A stretch of DNA of 46,704 nucleotides from an uncultured Bacilli bacterium (GCA_944329365.1 CALVIC010000008.1:1-46704); one strand, 5' to 3'; shown: positions 15,836 through 25,627, numbered from the stretch's first letter. Numbers and translations are program-made. Notes: generated by a model from the letters alone, not told the origin.

Positions 15836-16540
15836 ATGAATGATAAGTTATTTTATGATAGAATTGATTATATTTATAAAAATTATGTAAAAAAGGGAAT
15901 ACCTATTCCTATTACTAAAAATTCGGATGTTTTTGAAGAGGATAATGTTAAAATTGGTTTGTGGTTTTATACGAATAAGAGTAAAATCGAAAGTTTAGCT
16001 TTAAAGGGGAATGATGAAGCTTTAGCTTTACTTAATGGAACAGCTCAGATGATAAAGTTGAAGGATAGAATAGATTATATTTTCGATAACTATACGGTTA
16101 ACGATAGATTTGTGGGTGCGAGTGATAGTTTTCCAGATGGAGTTAAAATAAAACAATGGTTTAAAAGAACAGAAAATGTTTTACGAAAAATGGCTTTTGG
16201 TGGCGATTTAGAAGTGTCAGAAGTGATGGAGACTTTTAATATAAAAAAACCATCTAAAAGGATGAAGAAAGATATAACTTTAAAAGATTCAAATTATGTT
16301 TTTGAACTTATCTTATTTATTTTGTATGAAGAAAGGCTTCCTTCTTCAAATGATTTGTTTGGTGATGGAGCTTCTATGGGAAAATATTTAATGCAAAAGC
16401 GGGAATTTATATTCAATAATAAAAGTAATGATTATATTCAACTTTTGAATGTACTTATAAGGCAAAAGGATCCAGATTATTTTAATGATTTAAAAGTTGA
16501 AATGGAAGTTAAGGAATATAAAAAGAGAAGAAGAAAATAA
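15836..16540 (+). CDS. Hypothetical protein with helicase-associated-like repeats
   Basis: A 234-residue soluble protein ending in a basic KKRRRK tail. Two or three units of about 65-75 residues begin with RIDYIYKNY or RIDYIFDNY and contain a KIGLWF or KIKQWF tryptophan motif, faintly like the helicase-associated (HA) nucleic-acid-binding repeat. The basic tail would fit nucleic-acid binding, but this is a guess. It stands alone with its own TATAAT-like element near 15805. Confidence 0.5.
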   Translation: MNDKLFYDRIDYIYKNYVKKGIPIPITKNSDVFEEDNVKIGLWFYTNKSKIESLALKGNDEALALLNGTAQMIKLKDRIDYIFDNYTVNDRFVGASDSFPDGVKIKQWFKRTENVLRKMAFGGDLEVSEVMETFNIKKPSKRMKKDITLKDSNYVFELILFILYEERLPSSNDLFGDGASMGKYLMQKREFIFNNKSNDYIQLLNVLIRQKDPDYFNDLKVEMEVKEYKKRRRK

Positions 16541-16603
16541 AATTTTATTTAATTAAAAGACTTTATTTGGATGTAAGTTATTTTATGGCTATAATAATAG
16601 ATA

Positions 16604-17896
16604 TTAAATCAGGACTTTTTTAACGCATTTATATTGATGGAAAGTTGTACATAAGATGTTTAGGCTGCTGGCAATGATTAGTCCCCAAAGACCAATGTGA
16701 AGGTATGAAAAACAGAAGAGAGAAATGGTTCTAACGACTGTTCCGATTAAGGTTCCACGCATAGCTTCTTTGGCTTTGCCCATAGCTTGAAGGGAAGCGG
16801 TTAGGGGAGCTTGGATATAGTGCATGAGGGCAATTGGGGCTAGAACTTTTAAGTATTCGGTTCCTTCGTCTAGGTTATAGATTAGTTTCATGGGAACTGA
16901 GGGAAATAGTTCAAATAAGATTGTGACCGGAATACCAATTAAAAGAGAGAGAAATATAGCAAGTTTAATTTTATCTTTAACATATTTATAATGACCATGG
17001 CTATGGGCTTTGCTGATGTTAGGAATTAAAGCTTGGGAGATTGCCAAGGTAAAAAACGAAGGAATTAGAATTAAGGGCATAATATAACCACTAATAATTC
17101 CATATTCGGTGACGATGTAATTACTCTTATAACCGATACCTATTAGAACATAGGTTAAGATTATTGGTTCTAGGAAGGCACCGATTGAACCGATTATTCT
17201 GCTCGCAGTAGTTGGAATGCCAATAGAGAAGACAGTTTTAATACTGTTTTTATTTGGTTTTAAATCGTCTTTAGTTAGTTTAAAATTTTTAGGAACAAAG
17301 AAGAAAAGAATTAATATTGATGTAAATTCACTTATTATATTGACTAAAACAACAAAGGCGACAGCGTATTCTAGACCTTTTGAAAGGAAAATTGGAATTC
17401 CAATAATGAGGGCAATTAGTCTTATTACATCTTCAGTAATGTTGGATAAAACGTGAGGAAGCATTTTTTGCTTGCCAAAAAAATATCCTCTTAAAATGCT
17501 TGAGATACTGATAAATGGTAGAACTAAACCAATACATATAAGAGCATAATAAGATCTTGGCTCGTTTAATAAATTTGTACTTATGTAACTAGACGAGAAG
17601 AACAATATAATAATTATGATAATATTTAAGAGAAGAGAGATTGGAATTACTGAAAAGACGAGATTTTTGTTGTTACCTTTTTCTTCGGCAACTAGTTTAC
17701 TGATGGCAACAGGAAAACCTAACTGAGCAAGAGCAATTAAAAGAGTGAAGGTCGGTGAGACTAACATGTAGATTCCCATTCCTTCAGGTCCGATAAGTCT
17801 TGCTAAAACTATTTTGATAAGCATGCTTATGATTTTGGTTATAAGGCCACCAATCATAAGTAAAATGACTGATTTTAAGAAGATGTTTTTTTTCAT
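16604..17896 (-). CDS. spoVB: SpoVB-like MOP-superfamily flippase
   Basis: A 430-residue polytopic protein (about 12 helices) of the oligosaccharidyl-lipid/polysaccharide exporter group (MATE/MVF-like fold). The N terminus has LARLIGPEGMGIYML and the region ALAQLGFPVAISKLVAE typical of SpoVB. It likely moves a lipid-linked wall precursor across the forespore or cell membrane. It is shorter than B. subtilis SpoVB (about 518). Orientation differs, but the neighbours comN-secDF match B. subtilis. A related transporter such as MurJ cannot be excluded. No clear SD is seen. Confidence 0.75.
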   Translation of the reverse strand: MKKNIFLKSVILLMIGGLITKIISMLIKIVLARLIGPEGMGIYMLVSPTFTLLIALAQLGFPVAISKLVAEEKGNNKNLVFSVIPISLLLNIIIIIILFFSSSYISTNLLNEPRSYYALICIGLVLPFISISSILRGYFFGKQKMLPHVLSNITEDVIRLIALIIGIPIFLSKGLEYAVAFVVLVNIISEFTSILILFFFVPKNFKLTKDDLKPNKNSIKTVFSIGIPTTASRIIGSIGAFLEPIILTYVLIGIGYKSNYIVTEYGIISGYIMPLILIPSFFTLAISQALIPNISKAHSHGHYKYVKDKIKLAIFLSLLIGIPVTILFELFPSVPMKLIYNLDEGTEYLKVLAPIALMHYIQAPLTASLQAMGKAKEAMRGTLIGTVVRTISLFCFSYLHIGLWGLIIASSLNILCTTFHQYKCVKKVLI

Positions 17897-17993
17897 ATTA
17901 AATTGTATGAAAAAATTTCTTTTTTATTATTAGACTTTAAAATTGGGTAATTTTAATATATAATAATTATGGATGAAATCGGAGGATATGAAG

Positions 17994-18263
17994 ATGAATT
18001 TAGAATTTCAAAGTGAACAGGATCTTTATAAGAGGTTAAAACCAGCTTTAGATAGTAAATTGAATGAACTTAAGCTTAATAGTTATGGTTATTTAAAACA
18101 AGAAGATATTTGGAATTATTTAAAAGAGACAAAATGGCGAAGCAGTAGTAATTTAGCTTTGAATGAAATGGTTAGTGATATTTTAAATTGTGATAATGAA
18201 CTTGTAGATGATTATTTTAAACAAAGAATAAAAAGAGCTGCGAGAAAGATAGATTTTGACTAG
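17994..18263 (+). CDS. comN: Post-transcriptional regulator, ComN family
   Basis: An 89-residue helical protein resembling ComN/YrzD, which in B. subtilis affects comE mRNA. Conserved features are LKPALDSKLNELKL, QEDIWNYLKETKWR, and LNEMVSDIL. The start is ATG 17994, eight bases after GGAGG; ATGs at 17973 and 17988 lie before or too near the SD. It sits between spoVB and secDF as in B. subtilis. The secDF start follows after 9 bases. Confidence 0.75.
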   Translation: MNLEFQSEQDLYKRLKPALDSKLNELKLNSYGYLKQEDIWNYLKETKWRSSSNLALNEMVSDILNCDNELVDDYFKQRIKRAARKIDFD

Positions 18264-18272
18264 GTGATTTTT

Positions 18273-20531
18273 ATGGAAAAGAAGATGCTTCAAGGAAAAT
18301 TATTTTTAGTAATTTTTTTGCTTATAATATCAATAGGTGTTTTGATACCTGTTTTAATGAATTTGAAGTTGGGTTTAGATCTACAAGGAGGATTTGAACT
18401 TTTATATGATGTTACGCCAATCGAAGAGGATACGAAGGTTGATGAAGATTTACTTCGCTCGACTAGGCAAACACTTCTTAGGAGAATAGATGTTTTAGGA
18501 GTTACGGAACCTTCAATTAGTATTGAGGGCAACAGAATTAGAGTTCAGCTTGCTGGGGTAACAAACGAGGATGAGGCAAGAAGTGTTTTATCACAGACGG
18601 CTAGTTTAACATTTAGAGATACTAGCGATAATTTGCTTATGACGTCTTCTGTTTTGAAAAGCGGCGGGGCGAGAGTAAGTATGGATCAAAGTGGCCGACC
18701 AGCGGTAGCTTTGAGTATCAAGGATAATGATTCTTTTTATAAAGCGACAAAGAAGGTCAGTGAGATGAATGATAATCGAATTGTAATTTGGCTCGATTAT
18801 GAAGAAGGAAGAGATTCGTTTGAAAGAGAAGAAGAGACGTGCGGAAGTGATGGCGGTGCCTGTTTATCAGCTGCAACTGTTTCGCAAGCTTTTAGTGGGG
18901 ATGTGATTATTCAAGGTAATTTTACCGAAGATAGTGCGAACGATTTAGTTGATTTAATTAACTCTGGTAGTATGCCAGCTAAACTTACTGAGGTTTCTAG
19001 TAATAGTGTGGGTGCTTCATTTGGAACTAACGCTTTAGTGAAAACGGTTACAGCTGGAATTATCGGAATCGGAATTATTATAGTTTTGCTTATAGCTTTA
19101 TATAGATTTTCAGGTTTAATTGCCAGTGTGGGAATTATTATTTATACGTCACTAACTTTCTTTATTTTCTGGCTTTTAGGTGGAACGATGACTTTGTCTG
19201 GAATTGCGGCGATGATTATTGGAATTGGAATGGCTGTAGATTCAAATGTCATTAACTTTTCGAGAATTAAAGATGAACTTTATGAGGGAGCTTCTTTAAA
19301 GGAGGCTTATGAAAAAGGAAATAAAGCTTCTTTCGGAACAATTATGGATGCGAATATTACAACTTTAATTGCAGCTGCTATTTTATTTGTTTTAGGTCAG
19401 AGTAGTGTTAAAGGTTTTGCTACTGTACTGATTATAAGTATCATTTCAACTTTACTTATCATGGTCTTCTTAGTTAGATGGCTTCTTAGAAAGTTTGTAC
19501 AAACGGGATATTTCGATGATAAAGTTAAAATGTTTATCGGAGTTAAGAAAGAGGATATTCCAAATCTTTCAAAAGGTGAAAAGAGGACTAAGTATTTTTG
19601 GAAGAAAATTGATTTTGTTAAAAGCCGAAAGATATTTATAATATGTGCATTTGTCATCATTATTTTAGGTTGTGTATTTATTTTTAATAAAGGTCTTTCT
19701 TTAGGTGTCGATTTTAGAGGAGGCACGGCAATTACGATAGATACGAAAGAAAATTTAGGGGAAAAGAAAATTGCCAAAGATATGGACAAACTTGGATATG
19801 ATATGTATTCTTTCGAGAAGCAAAGTGATGGATCTTATTCTGTAAAGATAAGTGAGACTGTAGATACTGATAAAACTAGCGAAGTTAAGGATTATTTAAA
19901 TGATAAATACGATGCGAAAACAGATATCGAAGTTATTTCAGATATGGTCAGAAACGATCTTATTAAGAATGCTGTTTTATCTTTGATTATATCGATGGTG
20001 GCAATAATTATATATATTTCTTTAAGGTTTAAGTTTGATTATGGAATTAGTAGTATTATTGCTTTAATATTTAATGTTTTAATCACAATCGCATTTTTCG
20101 GAATATTTAGGTTTGAAGTTTCAAATATATTTATCGCGGCTATTTTATCGATTATCGGTTATTCAGTTAACGATGTAATTATTACCTTTGATAGAATAAG
20201 AGAAATTTATAATAAGAAAAAGGCTTACAGTGAAAGGGGTTTAATAAATATAGTTAACGAGAGTTTAAGAGGAGTTTTAAATAGAAGTATCGTTACTACA
20301 CTTACGGCAGTAATTCCACTTGGATGTTTGATAATATTCGGCTCGCATGAGATTTTAAGTTTTTATGTGGCAATGCTTGTTGGAATGGTAACGGGAGTTT
20401 TAACTTCATTATTTATCGCAAGTCAGTTATGGCTTGAGATTGAAAAGAGAAACTTAAAGAAGCCAAAGAAACCGAAAAAGGAAGAGAAGGAAGAAGTTTC
20501 AGAGATTGAAATTAAAGGCATTAATGCTTAA
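18273..20531 (+). CDS. secDF: Fused protein-export protein SecDF
   Basis: A 752-residue fusion of SecD and SecF, which use ion flow to help the Sec translocase pull out exported proteins. Twelve transmembrane helices are expected. SecD marks: LGLDLQGGFELLYDV near residue 30, and the GIGMAVDSNVINF segment. SecF marks: LGVDFRGGTAI near residue 490 and GYSVNDVIITFDRIRE. The C-terminal tail is charged. The start is ATG 18273, five bases after AGGTGAT. recJ and apt, which lie between secDF and rel in B. subtilis, are absent here. Confidence 0.95.
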   Translation: MEKKMLQGKLFLVIFLLIISIGVLIPVLMNLKLGLDLQGGFELLYDVTPIEEDTKVDEDLLRSTRQTLLRRIDVLGVTEPSISIEGNRIRVQLAGVTNEDEARSVLSQTASLTFRDTSDNLLMTSSVLKSGGARVSMDQSGRPAVALSIKDNDSFYKATKKVSEMNDNRIVIWLDYEEGRDSFEREEETCGSDGGACLSAATVSQAFSGDVIIQGNFTEDSANDLVDLINSGSMPAKLTEVSSNSVGASFGTNALVKTVTAGIIGIGIIIVLLIALYRFSGLIASVGIIIYTSLTFFIFWLLGGTMTLSGIAAMIIGIGMAVDSNVINFSRIKDELYEGASLKEAYEKGNKASFGTIMDANITTLIAAAILFVLGQSSVKGFATVLIISIISTLLIMVFLVRWLLRKFVQTGYFDDKVKMFIGVKKEDIPNLSKGEKRTKYFWKKIDFVKSRKIFIICAFVIIILGCVFIFNKGLSLGVDFRGGTAITIDTKENLGEKKIAKDMDKLGYDMYSFEKQSDGSYSVKISETVDTDKTSEVKDYLNDKYDAKTDIEVISDMVRNDLIKNAVLSLIISMVAIIIYISLRFKFDYGISSIIALIFNVLITIAFFGIFRFEVSNIFIAAILSIIGYSVNDVIITFDRIREIYNKKKAYSERGLINIVNESLRGVLNRSIVTTLTAVIPLGCLIIFGSHEILSFYVAMLVGMVTGVLTSLFIASQLWLEIEKRNLKKPKKPKKEEKEEVSEIEIKGINA

Positions 20532-20546
20532 AACGAGGTGAAAGGT

Positions 20547-22700
20547 ATGAAGTATCAAAAGAATATAACTTTTGAGTCTTTAAAGAAGAAAATATCATCT
20601 TATATTACAGATGAAAAAGAACTTAATTTGATAAGCAAGGCTTATAATTTTGCTTCAGAGAAGCATTTTGGTCAAAAGAGATTAACGGGTGATGATTATA
20701 TTATTCATCCGCTTAATGTGGCTTATATTTTAACGAGTATAAAAGCTGATGCGGATACTTTATCAGCCGCGCTTATTCACGATGTGATGGAAATGTGCGG
20801 AGTTAAAGAAAGTGAGATTGAAAGAAAGTTTGGAAAAAATATTGCCTCATTAGTTAAGGGAGTTACGACAATCAACAAGCTTAATTTTTCTGGTAATAGT
20901 GAGGCAGTTATCAATAATCAAAGAAAGATTTTGGTTGGGCTTTCCGAAGATGTTAGAGTTATTATTATAAAACTTGCCGATAGGCTCAATAATTTACAGA
21001 CAATGTATGTTCTGAGTCCTGAAAAGCAAAAGGAAACGGCTAAAGAGACTTTGGATATTTTAGTTCCAATTGCCAGTAGACTTGGTATTAACAGTATTAA
21101 GCAGGATTTGGAAGAGTTTTGCTTGAGATATTTAAAACCAGATGAATATTACGATATAGTCGAGAAGCTCAATGCGACAAAAGCTGAGAGAGATGAGGCT
21201 GTGCGCAGGATGATCGATGCAGTAGATGAACTTTTAAATAAATACGGAATTAAACACGAGACTAAGGGCCGAAGTAAAAGTATTTACAGTATTTATAAAA
21301 AACTCGATAAAGGTAAAAGATTTAGCGATATTTACGATTTACTTGCTCTTAGAATTTATGTCGATACGGAACAAGAATGCTATCAAGCTTTAGGAATTAT
21401 TCATTCAAAGTTTAAACCCAAACCTAAGAGGTTTAAGGATTATATCGCAATGCCAAAAACAAATATGTATCAGTCACTACATACGACAGTATTTGGAATA
21501 GACGGACAACTTTACGAGATTCAAATAAGAACTTATGACATGGATAAGGTGGCGGAGTATGGAATCGCTTCACATTGGTCTTATAAGGAAAAAGGCAGTA
21601 ATGTTAAAGCGGCAATGCAAAACGATATGGAAAAGAAGTTACAATTCTTTAGAACGATTATGGATTTAAAAAATACTGAAGAGGATCCAGAAGAGTTTGT
21701 AAGGACGGTTAAAGAAGAAGTTTTCCAAAATACAATATATGTATTTACACCGATGGGTGATGTTATTGAACTGCCAAAAGGAGCGACACCTGTAGATTTT
21801 GCTTACAAGGTTCATTCTAATGTTGGCGATAGAACATCTGGGGCGATTGTTAACTCGAATATGGTACCTTTAGATTATGAACTTCATAGTGAAGATATTG
21901 TTAAGATTATTACGAACAACAAGGGGCCTAGTAGAGAATGGTTAAAATTTGTTAAAACAACGCAGGCGAAAAATAAGATTAAAGCTTATTTTAACCGAGT
22001 AAATAAAGAAGAGAATTTAAAGAAGGGTGAAGAGGCGTTAATTAGAGAGTTAAAGAAGAGAAAGATTTCATCAGCTGAATTTTTCGATGAAGATAATTCT
22101 AAGAAGGTTTTGTCAGAGCTTAAGTTCAATTCTTTTGAAGAACTTTATATTGCTTTAGGTAGTGGAAAGATATTACCTGAGACGGTCGTAACAGCTAATA
22201 AAAAAGAGCCTAGTAAGGAAGAGCGCGTTTTAGAAAAAATCGGGGGACATGAAAGTAAAAAGATTTCTAATGGCTTAGTTAGTGTTCCAGGAATCGATGA
22301 GATTAAGGTCAATTTGGCAATGTGTTGCTGTCCGGTTCCAGGTGATAAGATAATCGGTTATATTACTAAAGGTTATGGAATTACAATTCATAGAATAGAG
22401 TGTCCAAATGTTTCTTCGTTAGATGAGAGGTTAATTAAAGCTGAGTGGAATCAGACAAATGAAAAAGTTCCAACGAATATTTTAATCAAGTCTAACTTAG
22501 AGAGTAATGTTATAATCGATGTTGTTTCAAGAGCTAACAATAATGAGATAACGGTAAACAGTTTTAGTAATCATAAGATGCGAGATAGTAATACTTTAGA
22601 GATGACAGTTTTAGTAAAAGATAAGGATCAACTTAATAAATTTATAACATCTTTAGAGATGGTTAATAATATTATTGATGTAGAGAGGGAAATAAAATGA
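20547..22700 (+). CDS. rel: Bifunctional-type (p)ppGpp synthetase/hydrolase Rel
   Basis: A 717-residue long RelA/SpoT homolog. N-terminal HD hydrolase (about 20-190): YIIHP, KLADRLNN. Synthetase (about 230-350): GRSKSIYSIYKK, RFKDYIAMPKTNMYQSLHT with the RXKD signature of bifunctional enzymes, and EIQIRT. TGS (about 390-455): IYVFTPMGDVIELPKG. Zinc-finger/RIS part with MCCCPVPGDKI, then ACT. The HD motif reads HDVMEM instead of HDxxED; see findings. Start ATG 20547 follows GAGGTG. The stop overlaps dtd (ATGA). Confidence 0.95.
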   Translation: MKYQKNITFESLKKKISSYITDEKELNLISKAYNFASEKHFGQKRLTGDDYIIHPLNVAYILTSIKADADTLSAALIHDVMEMCGVKESEIERKFGKNIASLVKGVTTINKLNFSGNSEAVINNQRKILVGLSEDVRVIIIKLADRLNNLQTMYVLSPEKQKETAKETLDILVPIASRLGINSIKQDLEEFCLRYLKPDEYYDIVEKLNATKAERDEAVRRMIDAVDELLNKYGIKHETKGRSKSIYSIYKKLDKGKRFSDIYDLLALRIYVDTEQECYQALGIIHSKFKPKPKRFKDYIAMPKTNMYQSLHTTVFGIDGQLYEIQIRTYDMDKVAEYGIASHWSYKEKGSNVKAAMQNDMEKKLQFFRTIMDLKNTEEDPEEFVRTVKEEVFQNTIYVFTPMGDVIELPKGATPVDFAYKVHSNVGDRTSGAIVNSNMVPLDYELHSEDIVKIITNNKGPSREWLKFVKTTQAKNKIKAYFNRVNKEENLKKGEEALIRELKKRKISSAEFFDEDNSKKVLSELKFNSFEELYIALGSGKILPETVVTANKKEPSKEERVLEKIGGHESKKISNGLVSVPGIDEIKVNLAMCCCPVPGDKIIGYITKGYGITIHRIECPNVSSLDERLIKAEWNQTNEKVPTNILIKSNLESNVIIDVVSRANNNEITVNSFSNHKMRDSNTLEMTVLVKDKDQLNKFITSLEMVNNIIDVEREIK

Positions 22701-23134
22701 GAGTACTAGTACAAAGAAGTTTAAATTCAAAAGTTACAGTCTCAGGAAAGGTAACTGGGCAGATCGATAAGGGGCTTGTTCTTTTAGTTGGTTTTACCGA
22801 AGGTGATTCGGAAAAGGAGATTGATTATTTGGTTAACAAGACTCTTAATTTACGAATTTTTGACGATGAGAATGGGGTTATGAATAAGTCACTTTTGGAT
22901 ACTGGTGGTAGTATACTAAGTATTTCACAGTTTACTTTATATGCAGAGACTAATAAAGGGAAAAGACCTAGTTATGTCAAGGCTTTAAGAAGTGAAGAGG
23001 CTTCAAAATTATACGACTTGTTCAATGAAAAGTTAAGAGAACATGTAAGGGTTGAAACAGGAATATTTGGAGCGGATATGCTGGTTTCTATTCAGAATGA
23101 TGGACCAATAACGATATTATTAGAAAGTAGATGA
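22697..23134 (+). CDS. dtd: D-aminoacyl-tRNA deacylase
   Basis: A 145-residue enzyme that hydrolyses D-aminoacyl-tRNAs. It has the two family motifs: SQFTLYAETNKGKRPSY and NDGPITILLES, which form the active site at the dimer interface, plus the N-terminal MRVLVQRSLNSKVTV strand. It overlaps rel by 4 bases (ATGA), as is common in Bacillota, and is followed 4 bases later by a permease gene. Confidence 0.95.
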   Translation: MRVLVQRSLNSKVTVSGKVTGQIDKGLVLLVGFTEGDSEKEIDYLVNKTLNLRIFDDENGVMNKSLLDTGGSILSISQFTLYAETNKGKRPSYVKALRSEEASKLYDLFNEKLREHVRVETGIFGADMLVSIQNDGPITILLESR

Positions 23135-23138
23135 TATA

Positions 23139-24218
23139 ATGATTAAAAACAAATTAGATTTTAAATTAGTCAATATATCTCTGCTTTTTTTAATATTTTT
23201 CTTTGTTTATCAGACGAGAGATTTTTGGCTTGGTCTTTTGTCGCTTGTTTGGCAAATTGTTTTACCTTTTTTAATCGCTTTTGCGATAGCTTATGCTTTT
23301 TATCCTTTGGTAAAAGCTCTTTGTGATAAAAAGATTCCAAAGTCATTTGCGATGTTAATCGTAGTTGGCGGAATTTTGGGAATTTTAGGTCTTATTATAT
23401 ATTTAGTGACGCCTCTTTTCTTTTCTCAAATTTCCAGTTTATTTAGTGGGATTATTTCTTTTTTAAGAGAGATGTCGACGGAATATAATTTAGATGTAGG
23501 GACACTTCAAAATACTTTGGCTTCGACTTTTAACGAGGCACTGTCAAAGATAGGTACTTATATTTCAGATGGAGCGTTTAGTTTTATAGGTATTTCAATC
23601 GATTATATTTCGAAGGCGATAATTATTTTGGCTGCTTCTGTTTATTTTTTGGCAGATATGGAGAAGATAAGAAGTTCAATTAAGAAGTTTTTAACGGTAA
23701 CCTCTAAGAGAGCTTATAATTATTTGGCTCTACTAGATGAAGAGATGCGAAAATATTTGACAGGATTTTTAAAAATCGTTTTGATTTCGTTAATCGAGTA
23801 TACTTTGGCTTATACTTTAATCGGTCATCCTAATGCGATTTTACTCGGATTTTTAGCGGCTTTAGGTAATTTAATTCCTTATTTTGGAGGAATTATCACG
23901 AATATAATCGCAATGGTTACAGCTTTTGTTATAAGTCCTGTTTTATTTATTAAAACGTGCGCAATTTTTCTAGTGTTTTCGGCAGTCGATGGATATGTGA
24001 TAAATCCTTTGGTTTATGGCAAGAGCAATCAAATTCATCCACTTGTGGTAATTGTGGCTGTTTTTGCCGGAGGTATTTTAGCCGGAACTTTAGGAATTAT
24101 AATTGCTTTACCGGTTTCAATTATCGTAATTGCGACGTTTAAGTTTTTTAAAAGGGATATTATCGAGATGAAAAATAAAAGGAAAGTGAAGTATCATGTA
24201 TATAAAAAGATTAGGTAA
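23139..24218 (+). CDS. AI-2E family transporter
   Basis: A 359-residue membrane protein with about eight helices and the family signature LLGFLAALGNLIPYFGGIITNI followed by PLVYGKSNQIHPLVVI and a GTLGIIIALP motif (read here in pieces). The family includes exporters and Na+/H+ antiporters; the substrate cannot be told. It is in the rel-dtd unit and its end overlaps the next gene by 23 bases. A second member lies at 43644. Confidence 0.85.
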   Translation: MIKNKLDFKLVNISLLFLIFFFVYQTRDFWLGLLSLVWQIVLPFLIAFAIAYAFYPLVKALCDKKIPKSFAMLIVVGGILGILGLIIYLVTPLFFSQISSLFSGIISFLREMSTEYNLDVGTLQNTLASTFNEALSKIGTYISDGAFSFIGISIDYISKAIIILAASVYFLADMEKIRSSIKKFLTVTSKRAYNYLALLDEEMRKYLTGFLKIVLISLIEYTLAYTLIGHPNAILLGFLAALGNLIPYFGGIITNIIAMVTAFVISPVLFIKTCAIFLVFSAVDGYVINPLVYGKSNQIHPLVVIVAVFAGGILAGTLGIIIALPVSIIVIATFKFFKRDIIEMKNKRKVKYHVYKKIR

Positions 24219-25614
24219 TTTGGTTTTTAGAAGTGGCGATAAGTTATGGTTTGCGGGTGATGATAATTTTACTTTGGCTCTAGAAGGATCTGAGTTTAAA
24301 ACATTGAATGATCCGACGTTAAAAGATTATTTAGAACTGAGCGCGTTTGAGTACTTACAAGAAGTTACTTTATATAATGATATTTTAAATAGCGTTTTAG
24401 CTGGCGAACGAGACGATGAGTTTACGAAGCTCGGTGGGTTTGACTTTTACGGAGAAGTTTTAAATATCATGGAAAAGATGCGCGTTAAAATTAATTTAGA
24501 TAGTAAGATTCAAGATTTAAGCAATGTAAATAGACTGCAGCTTTTAATTTTAGGAGAGATACTTAGAGGTGACAATTTGTTTATTTTAGATAATATCGAT
24601 GTTAATTTAAACGATGACGCTTTAAAGTGGCTAGAGGAGTATCTTTCGAATGATAAAAATATTTGGATTATAAAATCATCGGATATCGATTTTGTCAAAA
24701 GGACAGCAAATAAGGTTTTGGATAGTTCGAGGATTTATGATTTTTCTTACGATGTATATAATGCGTATTTAGAAAATTTAGTTATTCAGAGAAAGAGAGA
24801 GAAAAAGGAAATTTTGATAAAAAGACAGATGATCAATGAGCAGATTAAAAAACTTTTGGTCTGGAAGGCAAAGGGTGAACAGTTTACTTTAAGAGATCAT
24901 GATAAGAGTTTGGCTGGTAAAAATAGTGATAGGTCAGTTAAACTTACGAAGAGAATTTCTAAACTTAACAAAAAGCTGTGCTCTTTAGGTGAGGAATACG
25001 ATGATTTGAATTACGAAGGTCTTAAAGAAAATGGTCTTCCGATTATTTTAAGTGATTTAGTAGTTACTTATCCAAAAATAAATGGGCAGATAAATTATGG
25101 CGAGACTTTGTGTTTAGATGGCTTTGACAGTGATAGAGAGTTTTTCTTAAAGACACTTAGTGGAGATATTGAGCCGCTTAGTGGCGATATCTATAATTTT
25201 ACTGGCAAGGATTTTAAGACGATAAATTTGGATGATACTAGTGACAGTGATTTAAATGTTTACGAGAAGCTTGGAGTTTTAGAGAGAAGTTTTGACGAGG
25301 TTACCGATCTTTTTAAACGGTATGATATTCCTATTAATTTTATTTATAAGGATTACGGAGATTTAAGAAGATACGAAAAAATTTTAGTAAACGTTTTGAA
25401 AATTAGATTTTTGGAAAGTGAAAATTTGATAATTGAGGGTGCGGATAAGATTGATGGTGAGATAGAAGTTTTACTTCAAGAGATGATAGATGAATATTTT
25501 GGAACAGTTATTTTGGCTAGTGAGGAGATTATTGGTGACAAGAGACTTAATGTGTCTGATGGATTATTTTCATATCAAAAAGGGCAAAAACGATTGACAA
25601 AAGAAAAAGCTTAA
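24196..25614 (+). CDS. ABC-F-shaped protein lacking all ATPase motifs
   Basis: A 472-residue protein with the layout of an ABC-F ribosome factor: nucleotide-binding domain, charged linker, second domain. The N-domain remnant reads LFILDNIDVNLND (128-140) where ABC-F has LLLLDEPTNHLD; Glu is Asn133. The linker (about 185-275) has the ABC-F coiled-coil pattern with LENLVIQRKREKKE and KKLLVWKAKGEQ. In the second domain the P-loop place reads GFDSDREF (309-316), with Glu315 for the Walker Lys, followed by LSGDIEPLSGDI as in ABC-F. Both signature LSGGQ motifs are lost. It overlaps the permease gene. It is unlikely to hydrolyse ATP; a binding or regulatory role is inferred. Confidence 0.75.
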   Translation: MYIKRLGNLVFRSGDKLWFAGDDNFTLALEGSEFKTLNDPTLKDYLELSAFEYLQEVTLYNDILNSVLAGERDDEFTKLGGFDFYGEVLNIMEKMRVKINLDSKIQDLSNVNRLQLLILGEILRGDNLFILDNIDVNLNDDALKWLEEYLSNDKNIWIIKSSDIDFVKRTANKVLDSSRIYDFSYDVYNAYLENLVIQRKREKKEILIKRQMINEQIKKLLVWKAKGEQFTLRDHDKSLAGKNSDRSVKLTKRISKLNKKLCSLGEEYDDLNYEGLKENGLPIILSDLVVTYPKINGQINYGETLCLDGFDSDREFFLKTLSGDIEPLSGDIYNFTGKDFKTINLDDTSDSDLNVYEKLGVLERSFDEVTDLFKRYDIPINFIYKDYGDLRRYEKILVNVLKIRFLESENLIIEGADKIDGEIEVLLQEMIDEYFGTVILASEEIIGDKRLNVSDGLFSYQKGQKRLTKEKA

Positions 25615-25622
25615 AGTATTAT
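25594..25622 (+). promoter_or_regulatory. Promoter of the thrS T-box
   Basis: TTGACA (25594-25599), 17 bases, TATTAT (25617-25622). The -35 and most of the spacer lie in the last codons of the ABC-F-like gene. Confidence 0.75.
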
Positions 25623-25627
25623 ATAGT

